From an uncultured Eubacteriales bacterium (GTDB taxonomy: Bacteria > Bacillota > Clostridia > Lachnospirales > Cellulosilyticaceae), in NCBI GenBank assembly GCA_900551325.1, contig URVM01000017.1, positions 13,211 through 77,210 of the forward strand: a DNA stretch of 64,000 nt, given 5' to 3'. The notes under the pieces were generated by a model that saw nothing but the letters and a program-made list of their open reading frames with translations, did no database searches and had not been told where the DNA came from. The position numbers and the translations under genes are program-made. Positions 36,608 through 44,822 of the stretch are shown here, piece by piece (positions within the stretch are counted from its first letter, which is position 1; each line of letters opens with the position of its first letter).

Positions 36608-37324
36608 TTATTCTCCTATCTGAATATCTCCATCAAAATAATTAATATTAGATACTTTAAAAGCTTTTTCTTCTTTAAATGTATTTAACGCATCATCAAA
36701 TATATAATCTATAATATTTATTCCTCCTCCTTGTTTGTTATACACTAAAATATGTAGTACTTGTTTTTCTCCATTCATGTCTAAATAGGTGTCATAGGTT
36801 ACTGTTCCTAGTTGATTGTATTCTGGCCCAAAAACAGGATAAATCTTGTCACCTTCTCGCATAATGACGGCCCACTTCTGCCCATCATCCATTAGAAATT
36901 CACCTTTTCGATTCATATGTGCTTGGCAATATCCTTCAATACTGTAAGTTTTACCCCCTACAGTACATATTTGCTTACGATACTGGTAAAGGTCATCCTT
37001 ATAGACTGGTGCATCTACAAACTCCCATTCATCGTCTTGATTTATTGTTGCTTCATCTTGCCTACTTTCATCTGCTTCTTTATTATCCTGAATGCTCTGC
37101 TCTTCTAGGAATAACTTCTCTACAATCCTATTTGTCAATTCATCCATTTGTTTTTCACTTAGAACAACCTCCTGTTGTACCTTAATACTTTCTATTTCAC
37201 TTAAGATTATCTCTTGTAGTGCCTTAATACTTTCTGTTTCCTCAACAGTTGTTCTATCCCCTGTACAACTACATAGAGTTAGACATAATATGCTTAAAAT
37301 ACCTATTCCTAAAAATTTTCTCAT
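36608..37324 (-). CDS. unknown lipoprotein
   Basis: A 238-residue protein with a lipoprotein signal (hydrophobic stretch, then LTLCSC, lipidated Cys at residue 20). Residues 30-75 are a Gln/Glu/Lys-rich probable coiled coil containing two near-identical pieces (ESIKALQEIILSEIESIKVQQEVVLSE, seen as ESIKALQEIILSE and ESIKVQQEVVLSE). The C-terminal 130 residues look beta-rich (WEFVDAPVYKDDLYQYRK, VGGKTYSIEGYCQAH, VIMREGDKIYPVFG). I do not recognise a family. It lies 17 bp upstream of the flavodoxin-fold gene and may be co-transcribed with it. Confidence 0.7.
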   Translation of the reverse strand: MRKFLGIGILSILCLTLCSCTGDRTTVEETESIKALQEIILSEIESIKVQQEVVLSEKQMDELTNRIVEKLFLEEQSIQDNKEADESRQDEATINQDDEWEFVDAPVYKDDLYQYRKQICTVGGKTYSIEGYCQAHMNRKGEFLMDDGQKWAVIMREGDKIYPVFGPEYNQLGTVTYDTYLDMNGEKQVLHILVYNKQGGGINIIDYIFDDALNTFKEEKAFKVSNINYFDGDIQIGE

Positions 37325-37373
37325 ACTGCCCCCTTAGTTATTCTATTTTATATTAATTATATAAAATTATAAT

Positions 37374-37420
37374 AAAAAAAAGTAGCTACTTCTTATTTCC
37401 TAAGAAGTAGCCACTTTTTT
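37374..37420 (-). terminator. intrinsic terminator of the xdh-mocA-xpt operon
   Basis: On the minus strand AAAAAAGTGGCTACTTCTTAG pairs (one mismatch) with CTAAGAAGTAGCTACTTTTT-like sequence, closing on a short loop and followed by a long T-run. It starts directly after the xpt stop. Confidence 0.9.
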
Positions 37421-37993
37421 CTAATCTCTAAATTTAACGAAGTCTTCGCCCATCTCATCTATAATAGCAAGAGATTCGATGCGAATACCTTGTGCACGTA
37501 GTGTATCTCCACCGCCTTGGAAGCCTTTTTCAATGGCAATACCTGCACCTACAACTGTAGCACCAGATTGATTTAATATATCAAATAAACCAATAAGTGC
37601 TTTTCCATTTGCTAAGAAATCATCTATAACAAGTACACGATCTTCAGCTTTAATGAATTTCTTACTTACACGAATCATATATTCTTTTTTATGTGTGAAA
37701 GAGTAAACTGGGCTAGTATAAAGGTCACCGTCTAAGTTTTTTGACTCTGACTTTTTAGCAAACACAACTGGTACTCCAAAGTGTCTTGCTACGATACAAG
37801 CTATACCAATACCAGAAGCTTCAATCGTTAAGATTTTTGTTATCTTCTCATCTTTATATCTTTTTTTAAGCTCTTCACCCATTGCATCAAATAAATTTAT
37901 ATCCATTTGATGATTTAGGAAACTATCTACCTTTAAAACGTTGCCGCTTTTAACAACGCCCTCTGATAAAATTCTTTCTTTTAATACTTGCAT
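37421..37993 (-). CDS. xpt: xanthine phosphoribosyltransferase
   Basis: A 190-residue type I phosphoribosyltransferase. EASGIGIACIVARHFGVPVVFAKK is split over a base-recognition and hinge segment, and RVLVIDDFLANGKAL near residue 120 is the PRPP-binding loop. Length and MQVLKERILSEGVV start match Xpt of Bacillus, which makes XMP from xanthine and PRPP. It is the last gene of the operon behind the purine riboswitch; its start overlaps the mocA end by 13 bp, so translation is coupled. In Bacillus xpt is also riboswitch-controlled, which supports the assignment. Confidence 0.96.
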   Translation of the reverse strand: MQVLKERILSEGVVKSGNVLKVDSFLNHQMDINLFDAMGEELKKRYKDEKITKILTIEASGIGIACIVARHFGVPVVFAKKSESKNLDGDLYTSPVYSFTHKKEYMIRVSKKFIKAEDRVLVIDDFLANGKALIGLFDILNQSGATVVGAGIAIEKGFQGGGDTLRAQGIRIESLAIIDEMGEDFVKFRD

Positions 37994-38631
37994 TGTCTAT
38001 TCTCCTTCATAAAATAAGTCCAGTCTTCTCTCGTATCTAAGTCTTGAAGTTCTAATGCTTCTTCTATTTCAAAATAAGCTACATCTTCTAAGTGTTTTTT
38101 AAGCACTGCCTTACCGCCCTTATCACCTTGTAGCTTCTTAAGTTCATCTACATAAGTCTCTTTAAAAAACACAGGATTTCCTAATGTTTCTTTATGCTTA
38201 GCACATAAAATACCTTTATCCTCCTCAGTATAGCATTCCATCATCTTTATAACAGTATCCATACTAAGTGCCAATTGATCTGCTACTAAAAAGCCATAAA
38301 CATCAGCTTTTTTACTAGCTTCTAATCCTAAAAAGATAGAGTGACTAATACCCTCTTCAGGTATAGGATTAAGTATAATTGGAATTGTGCTTTCAAAATC
38401 TTTTCTTAAGCCTGCTTTTGTTTCTTGCCTAGTTACTAGAGTAATACCTACTAATTCTACTTTATCTTTGTTTAAGCATTCACTATCAAACAAAGTATGT
38501 AGTTTAGCTAGTAAATTATCTAGTACTGTAACCTCTCCACAAGGCTCAAGTAATTTGTTTGAACCAAAGCGAGTACTTCTTCCTGCCCCAAGAACGATTA
38601 AACTAAAAGTAGTTTTTCTATTCTTATTCAT
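37981..38631 (-). CDS. mocA: molybdenum cofactor cytidylyltransferase (MocA/MobA-like)
   Basis: A 216-residue nucleotidyltransferase. The NTP-binding loop is LGAGRSTRFGSNKLLEPCG near residue 14-32, and FLVADQLALSMD around residue 100 resembles the PCDMP/ADQP metal-binding loop. MocA adds CMP to molybdopterin to give the cytosine dinucleotide cofactor used by xanthine dehydrogenase-family enzymes. Its position directly after xdhA, overlapping it by 8 bp, and before xpt supports that it matures the cofactor for this operon's enzyme. Confidence 0.87.
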   Translation of the reverse strand: MNKNRKTTFSLIVLGAGRSTRFGSNKLLEPCGEVTVLDNLLAKLHTLFDSECLNKDKVELVGITLVTRQETKAGLRKDFESTIPIILNPIPEEGISHSIFLGLEASKKADVYGFLVADQLALSMDTVIKMMECYTEEDKGILCAKHKETLGNPVFFKETYVDELKKLQGDKGGKAVLKKHLEDVAYFEIEEALELQDLDTREDWTYFMKENRQCKY

Positions 38632-40936
38632 CTTTATCTCCGAATAAGATTTTTTCTGGAGTAATAGGAAGTGTTCTTACCCATACACCTGTTGCATTAT
38701 GTATAGCATGAGCAATAGCTGGTGGTGGTGTATTAATTACAACCTCGCCTATTGACTTAGCACCAAATGGCCCTGTTGGTTCATAACTACTCTCAAAGGC
38801 TACACGAATATTTCCTACATCTAAGCGAGTTGGAATCTTATATTGCATAAAGCTATTGTTTTGCATCTTACCGTCATTTCTATAAGTAATGTCTTCATAA
38901 AGTGCCATACCTATACCTTGAGCAATACCACCTTCTGCTTGAATACGTGCGAGATTTGTATTAATAATTGTTCCACAATCTACTACACCTACATAATCAA
39001 TCAGTTCGATATGACCAGTTTCTTGGTCTACTTCCACTTCTGCAAATCCTGTCATAAATGGTGGTGGTGATACCTCACTAGAATGTGATGCGTGGGCTTC
39101 AAGACAGTCATGAATACCTACAACAGCAGTTTGACCAAGTTCATCAATGCTAATTGCTTTAGTTTCATCTTCTGTACTGATTTGATGTCCTTCAAAAATC
39201 AAGTTTTCTACAGGTACGTCTAAAATCTTACTTGCTTCTTTCATCATTTTTTCTTTTAGAGCCTCACAAGCTTTAACAACACTCATACCTGTTACATATG
39301 TTGTACTTGATGCGTAAGAACCTGGATCATATGGAGATTGGTCTGTGTCTACACCATTTACTACAATACGGTCAAGGTCACACTCTAAACATTCAGCTGC
39401 CATCTGACCTAAAATAGTATCACAACCTGTTCCCATATCTGTTGCACCGATTAAAAGTGTATAGAAACCATCATCATTTAGACGGATTTTAGCCTCAGCT
39501 GTATCAATACATGAAATACCTGAGCCTTGCATAGTCATAGACATTCCAATACCACGTACTTTATTTGGTCCTACTTGATAAGATGGATATTTTTCATCCC
39601 AACCTATCATTTTTCTACCTGTTTCAATACATTCTGGTAAACCACAGCTTTTTAGTACTTCTCCGTAATAACCGTGTAGTGTTTCACCTACTTCAGACAT
39701 ATTCATCTTACGAAGAGTAAGTGGGTCCATTTTTAGCTTGTCTGCTAGCTCATTAATAGCTGATTCTACTGCAAAAGTTCCTTGTGTAGCACCATAACCA
39801 CGGAAAGCACCTGCTGACATAGTATTACTATATACTACATGAGCATCAAATTTCATAGCTTCTGCTTTATTGTAAAGAGCAAGTGTTTTATGAGCTGTTA
39901 ATCCTACTGTTGTAGGTGCATGTTCACCATAAGCTCCTGTATTTGAAAGGGTATATATTTGAATCCCTTTAATATGACCTTCTTTATCTGCTCCAACTTT
40001 TACAGTAATCTTCATTTCATGACGACTTGTAGATGCCATAAAAGTTTCTGTACGTGTATAATACATAGCAGCTGGACGACCTGTTTTTAGTGTAACAATT
40101 GCTGGATAAGGTTCACTAACTACTGTTTGCTTTGCACCAAAGCCTCCACCAATACGTGGTTTTATAATACGTACTTTACTCTTTGGAATATCTAAGGCAC
40201 GTGCTAAAATACGTCTTACATGGAAAGGAATTTGTGTCGCACTTACTACATTAAGACGACCATTGTAATCAAGATATGTATAAGTCTTAAAAGTTTCCAT
40301 CATAGCTTGATTATTAGCTTTTGTATGATAAGTATTTTCTACTATAACATCAGATTCATTAAAAGCCTTTTCTATATCTCCATGAGCAAACCCTTCACTA
40401 CAACATAGGTTACGTTTTACATCGTTACCAATGTCAAAGTTTATATGATAATCTTCTTCCGGATGAACACATGTTTTGTGTTCCATAGCTTCTTCAAAAT
40501 TTAATACAGGTTCTAATACTTCATAATCTACTTTAATAAGCTTCATAGCACGGTCTACTGCTTTTGCTGTTTCACCAGCTACAATAGCTACGCAATCGCC
40601 CACATAACGTACATACTCATCTAAGATTAATCTATCATAAGGACTTGGTTCAGGATAAGATTGACCTGCCATTGTAAAGCGCTTATTTGGTACATCTTCA
40701 TAAGTTAAGATACATGCAATTCCTGGTACTTTTAAAGCTATATCTTTATTAATAGATTTAATTTTGGCAAAAGCATGAGGACTACGTAATACTTTAACCA
40801 CTAAACAGTCTTGTGGTGCTATATCTTCTGTATAAACAGGTTGACCTGTTACAAGAGCTTTAGCATCTAATTTAACTACTGGTTGATTTACATTCTTTGT
40901 CTTTTTATTTATAACTTGATCCATATGTTTTTCCAC
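38624..40936 (-). CDS. xdhA: xanthine dehydrogenase-type molybdenum-binding subunit
   Basis: A 770-residue molybdopterin subunit. It starts its Mo-domain with KLDAKALVTGQPVYTEDI, has KPRIGGGFGAKQ near residue 240, AGAFRGYGATQG near residue 365, and the catalytic Glu region GPFGAKSIGEVVIN close to the C-terminus. Sequence order matches E. coli XdhA (about 750 residues). It would pair with the FeS and FAD subunits encoded 2 and 482 bp upstream to give a three-subunit enzyme oxidising hypoxanthine or xanthine. Family members also act on other heterocycles or aldehydes, so the substrate rests on the xpt linkage and riboswitch. Confidence 0.92.
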   Translation of the reverse strand: MEKHMDQVINKKTKNVNQPVVKLDAKALVTGQPVYTEDIAPQDCLVVKVLRSPHAFAKIKSINKDIALKVPGIACILTYEDVPNKRFTMAGQSYPEPSPYDRLILDEYVRYVGDCVAIVAGETAKAVDRAMKLIKVDYEVLEPVLNFEEAMEHKTCVHPEEDYHINFDIGNDVKRNLCCSEGFAHGDIEKAFNESDVIVENTYHTKANNQAMMETFKTYTYLDYNGRLNVVSATQIPFHVRRILARALDIPKSKVRIIKPRIGGGFGAKQTVVSEPYPAIVTLKTGRPAAMYYTRTETFMASTSRHEMKITVKVGADKEGHIKGIQIYTLSNTGAYGEHAPTTVGLTAHKTLALYNKAEAMKFDAHVVYSNTMSAGAFRGYGATQGTFAVESAINELADKLKMDPLTLRKMNMSEVGETLHGYYGEVLKSCGLPECIETGRKMIGWDEKYPSYQVGPNKVRGIGMSMTMQGSGISCIDTAEAKIRLNDDGFYTLLIGATDMGTGCDTILGQMAAECLECDLDRIVVNGVDTDQSPYDPGSYASSTTYVTGMSVVKACEALKEKMMKEASKILDVPVENLIFEGHQISTEDETKAISIDELGQTAVVGIHDCLEAHASHSSEVSPPPFMTGFAEVEVDQETGHIELIDYVGVVDCGTIINTNLARIQAEGGIAQGIGMALYEDITYRNDGKMQNNSFMQYKIPTRLDVGNIRVAFESSYEPTGPFGAKSIGEVVINTPPPAIAHAIHNATGVWVRTLPITPEKILFGDKDE

Positions 40937-40938
40937 AC

Positions 40939-41403
40939 TTATGCCTCCTCACCGATGCCTAAATATTTTTTGATGGCACGAAGTTGTCCCATATAACCTG
41001 TACATCTACATAGGTTACCTGCTAAGTAATGCTTAATACTTTCTTCTGTAGGGTTTTCTAATTCTCTTTTCATACGAAGCACATTCATAATAAGGCCTGG
41101 ACTACAAAATCCACATTGTTCAGCACCTTCATTTGCAAGAATCATACCAAAGTGTTCAGCTTCTTCTTGTAAACCTTCTAAAGTTGTAATCTTCTTACCA
41201 TCCATACGTGCAGCAAGTAAACTACAAGATAGTACACTTACATCATCTACCCATACTGTACAAAGTCCACAGTTAGTTGTTTCACAACCACATTTTACAC
41301 TCTTATAACCTTTTTCTCTTAAAAAGGTATATAGTGTTGTATCTGGTGCTACTTCATCTTGCACCATTTTCCCATTAATCCATAGTTTAATATTCACATT
41401 CAT
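40939..41403 (-). CDS. xdhC: xanthine dehydrogenase-type [2Fe-2S] subunit
   Basis: A 154-residue protein with two [2Fe-2S] clusters. The N-terminal plant-type cluster uses CGCETTNCGLC (about residues 38-48) plus a later Cys in SCSLLA; the C-terminal cluster uses QCGFCSPGLIM and CRCTGY. It passes electrons from the Mo centre to the FAD subunit. It sits between the FAD and Mo subunit genes with 12 and 2 bp spacers. Confidence 0.95.
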   Translation of the reverse strand: MNVNIKLWINGKMVQDEVAPDTTLYTFLREKGYKSVKCGCETTNCGLCTVWVDDVSVLSCSLLAARMDGKKITTLEGLQEEAEHFGMILANEGAEQCGFCSPGLIMNVLRMKRELENPTEESIKHYLAGNLCRCTGYMGQLRAIKKYLGIGEEA

Positions 41404-41415
41404 ATTCCTTACCTC

Positions 41416-42234
41416 TTATCCTCTAAGTTGTATCAACGCGCGTTTAATAAGTACTACCGCAAGATGTTCACGATAAGCTTTTGTCCCTCTCATATTACTT
41501 GCAAAATTTAATTCTTCTACAACTTTATGGGCACAAGTTGTTATAACCTCATCTGATAAAGCCTCACCTTTATTATTTGCTAATACTTCATTTATGTAAG
41601 TCATTGCATTATGGGCAAGACTCGCTTTACTTGGTCTTGCACCTACTGCAATCTTATAACCTTTTTCACCTTGTGTTAGTGCTACTGCTAAAACTGGGAA
41701 ATCTGTATGTGCTAAACGTTCTGTAAGATAGATTCCCTTTTCATTATGTGCTTCTTTTTTTATAATGATTTTAACTAAAATATCTTTTTCATAAGGACTA
41801 TTAATAAATTCTTCTAAAGATATTGTTCCACCCTTATAAAGTTCTACATATGTATCAAGCGCTAAAAGTGCTGTAAGTGGATCTGAAAAACCAAAGCGAC
41901 TAAATATACTACCACCTATAGTGGCACCATTTCTAAACTGAACACCTACTATATCTTTTACACAGTTTGCTACAATTCCACCCTTATATGCTTTAAGTCC
42001 ATTGTGACACTCTAACATTCTTAGGGTACACATTGCGCCTATCTCAAAGCAATCTTTGGTCTCTACAATTTGATCAAGACCAAGTTTACCAAGATCTATT
42101 GCAGTATGAATATTCATAGTACCCATACGCATCCATAATGTGCCACCTAAAATTTTATTTGACTTATTTTTTGTGAGTGTAGTGTACGCTTCTTCTAAAG
42201 ATGTTGCAACAACATAATTGTTAATTGTAAACAT
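41416..42234 (-). CDS. xdhB: xanthine dehydrogenase-type FAD-binding subunit
   Basis: A 272-residue protein with the PCMH/VAO-type FAD fold. NKILGGTLWMRMG (about residue 28) is the FAD pyrophosphate loop and FRNGATIGGSIFSRFGFSD (about residue 103-121) the second FAD contact; the C-terminal CO dehydrogenase flavoprotein-like domain ends with TKAYREHLAVVLIKRAL. It would pass electrons to NAD. It is the first gene of the operon, about 98 bp after the riboswitch terminator. Confidence 0.93.
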   Translation of the reverse strand: MFTINNYVVATSLEEAYTTLTKNKSNKILGGTLWMRMGTMNIHTAIDLGKLGLDQIVETKDCFEIGAMCTLRMLECHNGLKAYKGGIVANCVKDIVGVQFRNGATIGGSIFSRFGFSDPLTALLALDTYVELYKGGTISLEEFINSPYEKDILVKIIIKKEAHNEKGIYLTERLAHTDFPVLAVALTQGEKGYKIAVGARPSKASLAHNAMTYINEVLANNKGEALSDEVITTCAHKVVEELNFASNMRGTKAYREHLAVVLIKRALIQLRG

Positions 42235-42331
42235 ATAGTCCTCCCTCTACTGTCCTTAATTGTACTAAAATATTTCCCGCATAATGCTTTTATACAAGCA
42301 TTTATACAACTTTGGTTCCTCTATTTACATG

Positions 42332-42362
42332 AAAAAGACTCCTCAAAAAAAGAGGAGCCTTC
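42332..42362 (-). terminator. riboswitch expression-platform terminator
   Basis: Minus-strand GGCTCCTC and GAGGAGTC arms with a T-rich loop are followed by TTTTTC. The 5' arm can alternatively pair with GAGGTGCT at the 3' end of the aptamer's P1 stem (42387-42394), giving mutually exclusive antiterminator and terminator forms. Confidence 0.88.
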
Positions 42363-42385
42363 CGTTTCACCATAAGCAAAACTTA

Positions 42386-42463
42386 CAGCACCTCGTAGTC
42401 CGCAGATTTATGGTTAGCGGGTAGAAACTTTCGGACCTTATTACCGAATTTATACGAACCTGT
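42386..42463 (-). ncRNA. purine riboswitch aptamer, guanine class (C74)
   Basis: Read on the minus strand, the aptamer has P1 arms TTCGTA and TACGAG (extended by ACAG and CTGT), a P2 stem with TTCGG and CCGAA, the invariant GTTTCTACC joining segment, a P3 stem with CCGC and GCGG, and GGACTACGAG at the 3' side. The base after GGA in GACTA is C, the position that selects guanine, hypoxanthine or xanthine over adenine. P1 overlaps the antiterminator strand, so ligand binding should free the terminator and switch off xdhB-xdhC-xdhA-mocA-xpt. Confidence 0.93.
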
Positions 42464-42550
42464 ATATTTTAAACTCTCTATATTTTTCAGTACTTCGTAT
42501 TTATTATACCTTATTATCCCTTATTTTGACAAGTTGCTTTATAATTTTCT

Positions 42551-43438
42551 CTAATTTGTTAAGGATGTTGGGTCTTTAATAAATCCTTCACCTAATACTT
42601 CCTTTACATCAGCAATAGTCATAAAGGCTTTTGGATCATGTGCTTGTACCAATTCACGTAGTTTTGCTACTTCTTTTTGAGATACAACAACATAAAGCAT
42701 TTCTTTATCTTCTTTTGAATACATACCTGTAGCTTTAAGTCCTGTTACACCTCGTGGAATCTTCTCCATTATTTCCTTGGAAATAATGTGATTTTTATTT
42801 GAAATAATGAAAACTGCCTTGGCATAGTCTACACCTTCAATAATATTTGAAATCACTTTTGATGTCACAATTACAGAAATAATCGCATACATAGCCTTTT
42901 CTTGTCCAAAGATAAAAAATCCACATAAAATAATCATTCCATCTATACATAACATAAGCTTGGAAATAGGAAATTTAGTATATCTAAATTTAATTATAGA
43001 AGCTAACATATCTGTTCCACCTGTAGTCCCACCTGAACGAATAACAAGTCCAATACCAGCTCCTAAAAATGCTCCTCCAAATAAAGCAGGCAATAAAAGA
43101 TCCCCATCAGCTAAGAAAGGATTTGGTAAGTAGCTCGTAAACCACAGTGCAAAAGAAAGCCAAAGTACACTATAAAGAGATTTTTGTGCAAACTTAAACC
43201 CTCTTTGTCTAATACTTATTAAAAAAAGAGGAATATTAAGTGCTATATTGGTTAGCCATAAAGGTATACCAAAACCTATTGTCATCTTACTTACTTCCTT
43301 AATAACAATAGCTGTACCTGATATACCACCAGTTACAAGTCCACTAGGCTCTAAAAACCAGTTGATTCCAAGGGCTAATATGGTTGCGCCTGTTAAGATT
43401 AATAAACATTCTTTTTTTGTTATCCCTAGTATGTTCAT
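42551..43438 (-). CDS. YitT family membrane protein (DUF2179)
   Basis: A 295-residue protein with about five to six membrane helices over residues 10-180 (LILTGATILALGINWFLEP, GGAFLGAGIGLVIRSGGTTGGTDM) and a C-terminal soluble DUF2179 domain (IPRGVTGLKATGMYSKEDKEMLYVVVSQKE, in part). The GGTTGGTD glycine-rich loop is typical of the YitT family. Function in the family is not settled. It stands alone behind its own spacer upstream of the riboswitch region. Confidence 0.92.
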   Translation of the reverse strand: MNILGITKKECLLILTGATILALGINWFLEPSGLVTGGISGTAIVIKEVSKMTIGFGIPLWLTNIALNIPLFLISIRQRGFKFAQKSLYSVLWLSFALWFTSYLPNPFLADGDLLLPALFGGAFLGAGIGLVIRSGGTTGGTDMLASIIKFRYTKFPISKLMLCIDGMIILCGFFIFGQEKAMYAIISVIVTSKVISNIIEGVDYAKAVFIISNKNHIISKEIMEKIPRGVTGLKATGMYSKEDKEMLYVVVSQKEVAKLRELVQAHDPKAFMTIADVKEVLGEGFIKDPTSLTN

Positions 43439-43490
43439 ATATACTCCTTTTTTACTTTACTTTGCTAAATTTTTTCTTTACAAAAAGAAA

Positions 43491-43520
43491 GAGCTGTTAC
43501 CGCAAAGCAGTAACAGACTC
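43491..43520 (-). terminator. intrinsic terminator of the opp operon
   Basis: On the minus strand GAGTCTGTTAC and GTAACAGCTC arms, with further GC pairs near the loop, are followed by TTTCTTTTTG. It lies 50 bp past the stop of the small membrane gene. Confidence 0.8.
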
Positions 43521-43570
43521 CTACAACCATTTATAATTATATACTACAATTCAAAACTTGAACAGTACTA

Positions 43571-43843
43571 TTATCGTAACCATACTAAATCAAGGAAAAG
43601 AAAGATTAAGAAATAACCTATACCAAAAGCTAGTATAAGAGGCAATATAGCACTCATAACCCCTTTGATTATAGCTTTCTTTTCACCTCTAGTAAGTACT
43701 ACAGGCTCTTTTTGAAAACTACCTTGTATTTCTTCTTCATTCTGTCTTGCTCTATTATGTTCCACTCCAGAGTACCATGGCATTCCTGGTACATTCATGT
43801 TGGCAATTGTTCTGCCATCATCTTTTATTGGTTGTTTTTCCAT
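43571..43843 (-). CDS. small C-terminally anchored membrane protein of the opp operon
   Basis: A 90-residue protein unknown to me. The first 60 residues are hydrophilic (MPWYSGVEHNRARQNEEE) and the last 25 are strongly hydrophobic (VMSAILPLILAFGIGYFLIF), so it looks tail-anchored. It begins 1 bp after the oppF stop and ends just before the operon terminator, so it is co-transcribed with the peptide transporter. A role in that transporter's assembly is possible but is inferred only from position. Confidence 0.7.
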   Translation of the reverse strand: MEKQPIKDDGRTIANMNVPGMPWYSGVEHNRARQNEEEIQGSFQKEPVVLTRGEKKAIIKGVMSAILPLILAFGIGYFLIFLFLDLVWLR

Positions 43844-43844
43844 T

Positions 43845-44822
43845 TTATTGTTCTTGATCTACTAAGTGACATGCAACAAAGTGATCATTACCATAATCTT
43901 TATATACAGGTTCTTGTGTCTTACAAATTTCCATACAGTGTCTACATCTTGTATGGAATTTACATCCTGTAGGTGGATTAGCTGGAGATGGAATATCTCC
44001 TTCTAAAACAATACGGTTCATTTTAACCGTTGGATCTGGTACTGGAATGGCACTAAATAATGCTTTTGTATAAGGGTGTTTTGGATTTTTGAAAAGTTCT
44101 TCTTTTGGAGCCTTTTCAACTAAGTTTCCAAGGTACATAACCCCTACTTCATCTGAAATATGCTCTACAACACTTAAGTCGTGAGAGATAAATAAATAGC
44201 TATAACCAAATTCTTCTTGAAGATCTTTAAGTAAGTTAATGATTTGAGCTTGTATAGATACGTCTAGAGCTGATACAGCCTCATCACATACGATTACTTT
44301 TGGTTTAAGTGCAATGGCACGTGCAATACAAATACGTTGTCTTTGACCACCTGAAAACTCATGTGGATAACGATCAATATGATGTGGTTGAAGACCACAT
44401 TTTTGCATAACATCCATTACATAAGATCTAAGCTGTTCCTTAGGTACAATATTATGTTCACGTACCCCTTCACCAATTATCTCACCTACTGGAATTCTTG
44501 GATTCATTGAACTATATGGATCTTGGAAAATAAGTTGCATCTCTGGACGGATAGCACGTAATTGTTTGTTAGAAAGCTTAAATACGTCTTTCCCATCAAA
44601 TATAACGCTTCCACCTGAATTTTCTTGAAGGCGTAAAAGTGTACGACCTACTGTTGTTTTACCACAACCTGATTCACCTACTAGACCAAAAGTTGATCCC
44701 TTTTTAATATTAAAGGAGATACCATCTACAGCTTTAACATGTCCAACAACACGTTGAACAACCCCTGCTTTTATTGGGAAATATTTTTTGAGCTCTTTAA
44801 CTTCTAGAATGTTTTCAGACAT
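43845..44822 (-). CDS. oppF: oligopeptide/dipeptide ABC transporter ATP-binding protein
   Basis: A 325-residue ATPase. Walker A is GESGCGKTT near residue 53, the signature is FSGGQRQRI, Walker B is VIVCDEAVSALD, and the H-loop is FISHDLSVVEHI. The C-terminal oligopeptide-transporter extension carries CKFHTRCRHCMEIC, a cysteine group typical of OppF/DppF that can bind an Fe-S cluster in relatives. It starts 1 bp after oppD and powers peptide uptake with OppD. Confidence 0.95.
   Translation of the reverse strand: MSENILEVKELKKYFPIKAGVVQRVVGHVKAVDGISFNIKKGSTFGLVGESGCGKTTVGRTLLRLQENSGGSVIFDGKDVFKLSNKQLRAIRPEMQLIFQDPYSSMNPRIPVGEIIGEGVREHNIVPKEQLRSYVMDVMQKCGLQPHHIDRYPHEFSGGQRQRICIARAIALKPKVIVCDEAVSALDVSIQAQIINLLKDLQEEFGYSYLFISHDLSVVEHISDEVGVMYLGNLVEKAPKEELFKNPKHPYTKALFSAIPVPDPTVKMNRIVLEGDIPSPANPPTGCKFHTRCRHCMEICKTQEPVYKDYGNDHFVACHLVDQEQ

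Noticed and set aside
43491..43520. Possible insertion-sequence end
   Set aside because: The short inverted repeat is followed by a T-run on the minus strand just after the opp operon, so a terminator explains it.
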